Both the position numbers and the translations under genes were made by a program. The notes under the pieces are model-generated. The model searched no databases, was not told the origin of the DNA, and saw only the letters and a list, made by a program, of their open reading frames with translations. Source: Melieria omissa (Eukaryota > Arthropoda > Insecta > Diptera > Ulidiidae). Taken from it: a DNA stretch of 64,000 nucleotides. The stretch covers positions 31,103,783 to 31,167,782 of the forward strand of contig OZ020269.1 of NCBI GenBank assembly GCA_963971225.1, given 5' to 3'. Positions 58,943-64,000 of this stretch are shown here, piece by piece. How positions within the stretch are numbered: the first letter of the stretch is position 1; each line of letters starts with the position of its first letter.

Positions 58943-60268
58943 ACTAGCTTGGGCCCCGTGAGCTTCGCTGTCCTTTCCTTCCTTCCTTTGCCCTTTCGAA
59001 CAGCATCCGCTCCGTTTCTCCTGTCGCAGGGCACATGATTAAATCTTAAATTTGTACCAAGTGTCATTAATGTGTGACCTGTAGTTCCAAAGTCATTCAA
59101 AATACAGGAGTCGCTTGATAAGTGCCACGCAACTTATCCAACGCGTATGAAATTTTACCAGTGAAACGACACACCACAATGGTTGCCCTGTATCCAATTT
59201 CAATGCTGTTCGACCTTTAATTCCGAAGATATTCCATATTACAAATTTAGGTTGTATGGGAGGTGCCACACCCACCTGTCAGATCGTATTTGCACGATAT
59301 GGCTTACCGAGATTTAGCCAACATGAACATTCCGTGAAAGATTCAGCTCAATCGGCTTTCTAGTTTAGTATCGTGTGTCCAACAAACAAACAGACATTTA
59401 TTTGTCCTGACTGATTCACCATCGCTCAGCCCAAACAATAAAAGCTAAAAAACATAAAATTTTAACTTCTAACTTCTCATCTTGAAAAATAAACGGGAGG
59501 ATAGAACTTTTTCAAATCTGGGGTCTAAAGGGCCAAAACATGGGTTAAGGTGTTTTATGAAGAAACGCGATTTAATGGGCCTATTGATTTTAAATTTGGT
59601 GAAAACACTCCAAATCAAAAATAATTCGAAACGTATTTTTAATTTATTCGAAAATAAAAATTTAACAGGGTCAACAATGGGTTAAGGTTTGTATACGAGA
59701 AGACTATGAAAATTATATGAATCGTTGGGCTTATTGATTTCACGATTGGTAACAACACTTGAAATGAGAAATAATTCGAGTCGTGTTTTTCATTTTTTCG
59801 AAAATCAAAATCTGGCGGGGACAACGACAGGTTAAAAGGGGTTTTTGGAGAAACTGTGAAAAACATGAATTAATTGGCCTATTGACTTCAAACTTGGTTA
59901 AAGTACCTAAGTGAGAAATAATTTGACACTTTTTTTTCATTTTGTTTTTAATCAAAACTTAAAAGGATGAACCAAGGGTTAAAAGTGTATGGAGAAACAT
60001 GATTGTTTTACGCCTTATGACTTCAAACTTGGAGAAAGTACTCTTAGTTAGAAACAATTTAACATGTGTGGAGAAACAAGGTTTGTTTGGTACTTCTGAC
60101 GTCAATATTGATGAAAGTATTCTAAGTGAGAAATAATTCGAAATGTTTTTAAATGCAAAACTTGACGGGGTCTGGAGAAATATAATTGTCAACAAAAAGT
60201 TAAAAGAAGCGTGATTTATTGAGCCCACTGTCTTTAGACTTCCGGGCAAAGCCGGGGGTCCTGCTAGT
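58943..60268 (+). mobile_element. Helentron/DINE-like Helitron element
   Basis: The 3' part reads CCGGGCAAAGCCGGGGGTCC then TGCTAG followed by T (60242-60268): a GC-rich imperfect hairpin a few bases before CTAG, the expected Helitron 3' end. The left end starts ACTAGC (58943) and its GC-rich start (GGGCCCCGTGAGCTTCGC) resembles the complement of the 3' end, like the subterminal inverted repeats of Helentron-associated INEs. Between them lie an upstream conserved block and tandem repeats. No Rep/helicase coding remains. Confidence 0.6.
59490..60180 (+). repeat. Tandem repeats of about 150 bp inside the Helentron-like element
   Basis: The motif CTATTGACTTCAAACTTGG, in diverged forms, recurs near 59580, 59730, 59880, 60010 and 60100, each followed by a (G)AAAGTACT-like and AGAAATAATTCGA segment. 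Early spacing is close to 150 bp and later units are shorter. Internal repeats of about 150 bp are typical of DINE-1-like elements. Confidence 0.75.
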
Positions 60269-61704
60269 TTTGAATATTTGTACCAAAAAATTTTGTTTAG
60301 TTTAGTAGTTAGTACTTTACGTAATCAAGTGGGCAGCCAATTTCATAGAAAATGGAAGGAAAAGGCTTGAAAATCAACAAATTGTGCAGTAAATCGTGCA
60401 ATATTTCAAATATTTTTCACCTAAGTAAATTATGCTACTGAACTGATAGTTGGAATCTCTGTATCCTTACCTTCCTATGTCTTTTCACAGACAATAACAA
60501 AGGTAGAGCTCTGTCTCTCTCTCTTTCTTGATATCACTCTGCTCTGCTTCTCTGCTCGTCATTCTACATTTTCTCAATTTTCTTTGCACAACAAAATTGT
60601 CTAAAACGCCTAAACCCTACTGACAAATACTTTTTCGCCTAAGTTCGAAACCATTGAAATCGAGTTAAACGAGTTTTTGGCACAATACAACACTTGGCAG
60701 TGATTAGTCCTTGACACGTTTTCGCGCCCAAATCACTTCTGAAACTATCCTTTCAAAATGTCACCAACACTTTTATCGTTCATCGTAATGCACAGAAGAC
60801 AAAAGAAGAAAAACAAACTTGACAATTGATTTGTAACAGCAAATTACAAATGTCAACGGGTGATTTTGTGAAATTTTACAACAACGACAGAGTGTGACAC
60901 ATTCAGATGTAAATGAAGACAAATACAAAAGCAGACGATTGCGTCGAGCACCGAGCGACAAGCGGCGCGCGGTCAGATCGATACGCTGCCAGCGAGTGCG
61001 ATACAGAGTGCTATGACAAGTGGACGATATTGAAAGTCAAGCAGGCAAACACACACACACTCTCGCGCACACGCGCCACCCATTCATATGGAGACAATTA
61101 AAGGCATTGACTGGGGAAACTAAATGAAATGACAGGACACACTCAACAATGGTGACAATGCGAAATGCGGGTTCGCACATGTGTGGCAAGTGACAAAGCA
61201 GAGACAAATCAAACCGCTCGCTTCCATATGCAAATGTCAGACAAATGAAGAGCTCAATTGATGGGTGCAGCTCTGAAGCGGCTATGACGAGGGCGATGGC
61301 GCAAGAGGGGTTAAGCGTCGAGGTCATGGTGGAAGTGGATGATGAGTAGCGAGAGCAAAAGAATATTTTTGATGAGGTAGCGATGCTGGAATTTCGCTGT
61401 AGAATTCGATTTTGATTTTTATTGTAAATTTATTTTAACCGATTTTAGGAACAATTTTGACTTTTACAGATGAATTGAAAACTTTGCTTGCAAACTGAGA
61501 AATTTTAACAACACAACAACTAGTGCTGGATAATAGTTGTGACAGTCACTATGAATAATTTTTTGCAAATATTCTTTGCACATTTTTTTATTCTGGAAAA
61601 TTGACTACCATAAAATCAAACCCAATTGGAACTATTCGAAAACCCATTTTATATATATATATACATATATATATATAAGAGTAGTCCGCCTGATTCCCAA
61701 TTTT
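60269..61704. other. Intergenic; mixed-composition patch 60900-61340
   Basis: CT-rich run at about 60508-60530, (AC)n at about 61050-61062 and (TA)n at 61650-61678. No gene was recognised. Confidence 0.4.
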
Positions 61705-62818
61705 GGCCGATGCCGATTAATCGGTCGGAAGGGCGAGAAGCGGCTGTTGCCGAGTATACAACGAATAAATTCACTCAATCTCTTTTTAAAAAAAAAAAAA
61801 AAAACAACAAAAACAAGCAACAAAAAATAAAAACAAAAAAACTAAAATTAAACTTATATTAACTTAATAATAAAAATTGAATGTTTTAGTTTTAAAAAAT
61901 TAAAAAAATTGGATAAAGTTAAATTAAAAATCATACATTTAAAATTAAAATTTAAAAATAAAAAATTAAAAATGAAAACTTAAAAATGAAAAGATAAAAA
62001 TTAAAAACTAAAAATTAAAAGTTAAAAAGTAAAAATTTAAAATATAAAATTCAAAACTAAAAATTTAAAATCAAAAACTAAAAAATAAAAGTTACAAATT
62101 AAAACCTAAAAATTAGAAGTTAAAAAGTAAAAATTCAAAAATAAAAATTAATAATTAAAAATTCAAAAATAAAATTAAAAACTAAAAATTAAAAATCAAA
62201 AATCAAAAATCAAAAATCAAAAATTAAAAATTAAAAATTAGAAATTAAAAATTAAAAATTAAAAAGTAAAAACTAAAAATTAAAAATTAAAAATTAAAAA
62301 TTAAAAATTAAAAATTAAAAAGTAAAAACTAAAAATTAAAAGTTAAAAATGCAAAATAAAAAATTAAGAATTTATAATTAAAAATTCAAAATTTAAAAAT
62401 AAAAGCTAAAAATTAAGAATATAAAATGTAAAACTAAAAATTAAAAACTAAAAATTAAAAGTTAATTTAAAATTCAAAAATAAAATTTAAAAATTAAAAA
62501 TTAAAAACTAATAACTATAAACTAAAAATTTTAAATTTAAAATGTAAAATTGAAAATTAAAAACTAAAAATAAAAGTTAAAAATTAAAAACCAAAACTTA
62601 AAAGTTAAAAATTAAAAATTAAAAATTAAAAATTAAAAATTACAAAATAAAAATAAAAATAAAAAAATAAAAATTAAAAATCTAAAATTAAAAATTAAAA
62701 ACTAAAAATTAAAAATTAAATTAAAGATAATTAAAATTAAAAATTAAAGAAAAAGGGCCGATATGGCATTAGATATAAGTTTTTGTGGCCGATACTAGCC
62801 GATGCCGATTGATCGGTT
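61705..62818 (+). repeat. A-rich TTAAAAA array bounded by GCCGATGCCGATT repeats
   Basis: 61790-62745 is about 950 bp of AAAATTAAAA-like units, almost free of G. It is bordered on both sides by the same-orientation word GCCGATGCCGATTRATCGGT (61706-61725 and 62798-62817), with extra GGCCGAT copies at about 62757 and 62786. The left copy contains the perfect palindrome CCGATTAATCGG (61713-61724). The arrangement suggests one element that has expanded internally. Confidence 0.8.
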
Positions 62819-63866
62819 AGAGTCTATATATCAGTTTCTAAATTGAACTGTTTGAATATTTTTGTTCAACTTTACAGTATTCCCCGGTTATATGCAATAC
62901 ATTTATAAGAATTCGCCCTCTTAAACGACCGAAAGTGTTGCATTTTCCCTTTGAAATGTGAATATTTTTTTTCAATAAAACCACTTTCTGCTTATAAGCA
63001 ACCAACTTTGTAAATTTCTATGAATGCTTTTATCGGGGGATTACTGTACTTATACTTACACTTCTCATACTACACTATAATCTTTACTTGGAATTGTAGA
63101 ACTGTAGTTATTTGAAATCTAAAGTGAAGGTAACCTAAACTCTCGTTCTTTATTTCAAAGTTTCGCTATGAAAGTGCTGATAAGACTATGTTTTAGAATC
63201 GATATCAAGTCCAACTTTGCTAAATAACATACAAATCATTTACTGAATGGTTGACGCGTAACTTTCGAAATAAATTTTTTCGTGTGACAAAAGCCAAAAA
63301 CACTGCTTTAGTAAAATACTTTTCTCTGCAAGAGAACACATTTAAAAAATTCTAAACAAAAAACAAACAAGTGTGAAAACTATTGTGAAATCGTAGTGTA
63401 AAAACTTGTGCACAAAACAAAGATAACAACAAAACAGTTGAATGAATAAAATAAAGTGCAGAGTGAAAGGTATCAACAAATGCGAAAAGAAACACAAAAA
63501 CCCAAGCACAGAGACATAGAAATCCAACGCAAACAACACAAACATCAGCGCCCAACAAAACAGAAGTAAGCAAAAGTTGAAACGAAGAAGAAGCAGCAGC
63601 AGCAGCAGCAGAAGTATTACACAATCGAGTGCTGGATTTAGCGCCAACCGAAATACTTTCATGAAATTTATACGCCACATGCACCAAAGTTCTCAGTTCA
63701 CACTCACAATTGTCGATATAAACAACGATGGCTTAAAGGATTCCGCCCAATGCCGCTGAACTCCCCTCGGCACATTCGAGATTCCGCAGCGTGTTTGCGG
63801 AAGGAAGCCGCACGGAGTGTTAGTCGACATTTACACCCCGATGCTGTTTCCGCTGCCGACAGGACG
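62819..63866. other. Flank; possible 5' UTR of the right-edge gene
   Basis: From about 63340 the plus strand is purine- and A-rich without in-frame coding (GTGTGAAAACTATTGTGAAA, AAGTGCAGAGTGAAAGG), similar to fly 5' UTRs. A (GCA)n run lies at 63594-63611. There is no independent proof of transcription. Confidence 0.35.
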
Positions 63867-64000
63867 ATGGCTGTGCGAGTGTTGTTGTTGTTGCTGGCCG
63901 TATCGGGGCCGCGCAACTTTATCGATGTGCGCTCACTTCGATTGCGCATCGTTTCGGCGCCGCCAAGCAGCGAAACGCCACTTTGGCCGTGGCGGCGCTT
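63867..64000 (+). CDS. Possible start of a secreted or membrane protein gene (partial)
   Basis: ATG 63867-63869 (context GGACG-ATGG) opens a frame that reaches the window end without a stop. It begins MAVRVLLLLLAVSG, which has a short basic n-region and a Leu-rich core like a signal peptide, then PRNFIDVRSLRLRIVSAPPS. The upstream sequence has UTR-like composition. A second plus-strand frame from ATG 63841 is also open here but is Cys/Arg-rich and less protein-like. Only 44 codons are visible and no family is recognised, so this could also be chance. Confidence 0.4.
   Translation, partial: MAVRVLLLLLAVSGPRNFIDVRSLRLRIVSAPPSSETPLWPWRR

Noticed and set aside
61650..61862. Frames through (TA)n and poly-A near 61.7 kb
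   Set aside because: Simple-sequence translation only.

Overview
The window looks like nuclear DNA of a higher fly (Schizophora; a tephritid-like genome is plausible but not proven). The evidence is its AT-rich intergenic DNA full of short microsatellites, insect-type introns, and a dense layer of dipteran transposons: Ty3/gypsy, mariner, Tc1/maT-like, hAT, TTAA-type and Helentron-like. No rRNA, convincing tRNA, CRISPR array or bacterial operon is present.

Genes. The one well-supported host gene is on the minus strand. Exon 1 (48339-48805) encodes a signal peptide and a Thr/Ser-rich start. After an intron of about 10.7 kb, exon 2 (31215-37659) encodes the rest. The junction (donor GTGAGT, polypyrimidine-AG acceptor) keeps the frame and gives a secreted protein of about 2303 residues: a mucin-like Thr/Pro, Gln/His and acidic stalk ending in a serpin fold whose reactive-centre region is replaced by a long insertion. 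A second gene may begin on the plus strand at the right edge (ATG at 63867, signal-peptide-like start, open to the window end).

Mobile DNA. A nearly complete, very young Ty3/gypsy retrotransposon lies on the minus strand at 24052-30032. Its 421-bp LTRs differ at one base and are flanked by a 4-bp GTAT duplication. It has a tRNA-Leu-like primer site, a gag with SAP, coiled-coil and CCHC parts broken by one in-frame TAG, an apparent -1 frameshift cassette, and an intact pol. Older elements are a solo LTR inside a TTTTA microsatellite (371-965), a deleted hAT element with an 8-bp duplication (1432-2404), TTAA-flanked MITEs (4335-4891, 5584-6059, 18497-18731), three mariner pseudogenes, a maT/Tc1-like transposase remnant, a LINE RNase H fragment, a foldback element, a nested MITE complex (18414-21363) and a Helentron-like element with internal tandem repeats (58943-60268).

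Tandem and low-complexity DNA. There is a degenerate array with a period of about 80 bp (7905-9090), a TTAATTAATT-rich block with repeats of about 115-160 bp (52590-53980), and an A-rich array of about 950 bp flanked by direct GCCGATGCC-type repeats (61705-62818).

Layout: 1-24 kb is intergenic and rich in old transposons; 24-30 kb is the LTR element; 31-49 kb is the mucin-serpin gene, whose intron holds further transposon debris; 49-63 kb is intergenic with AT-rich blocks and the Helentron-like element; the last 0.5 kb may be the start of another gene. The remaining sequence has no gene I can support.
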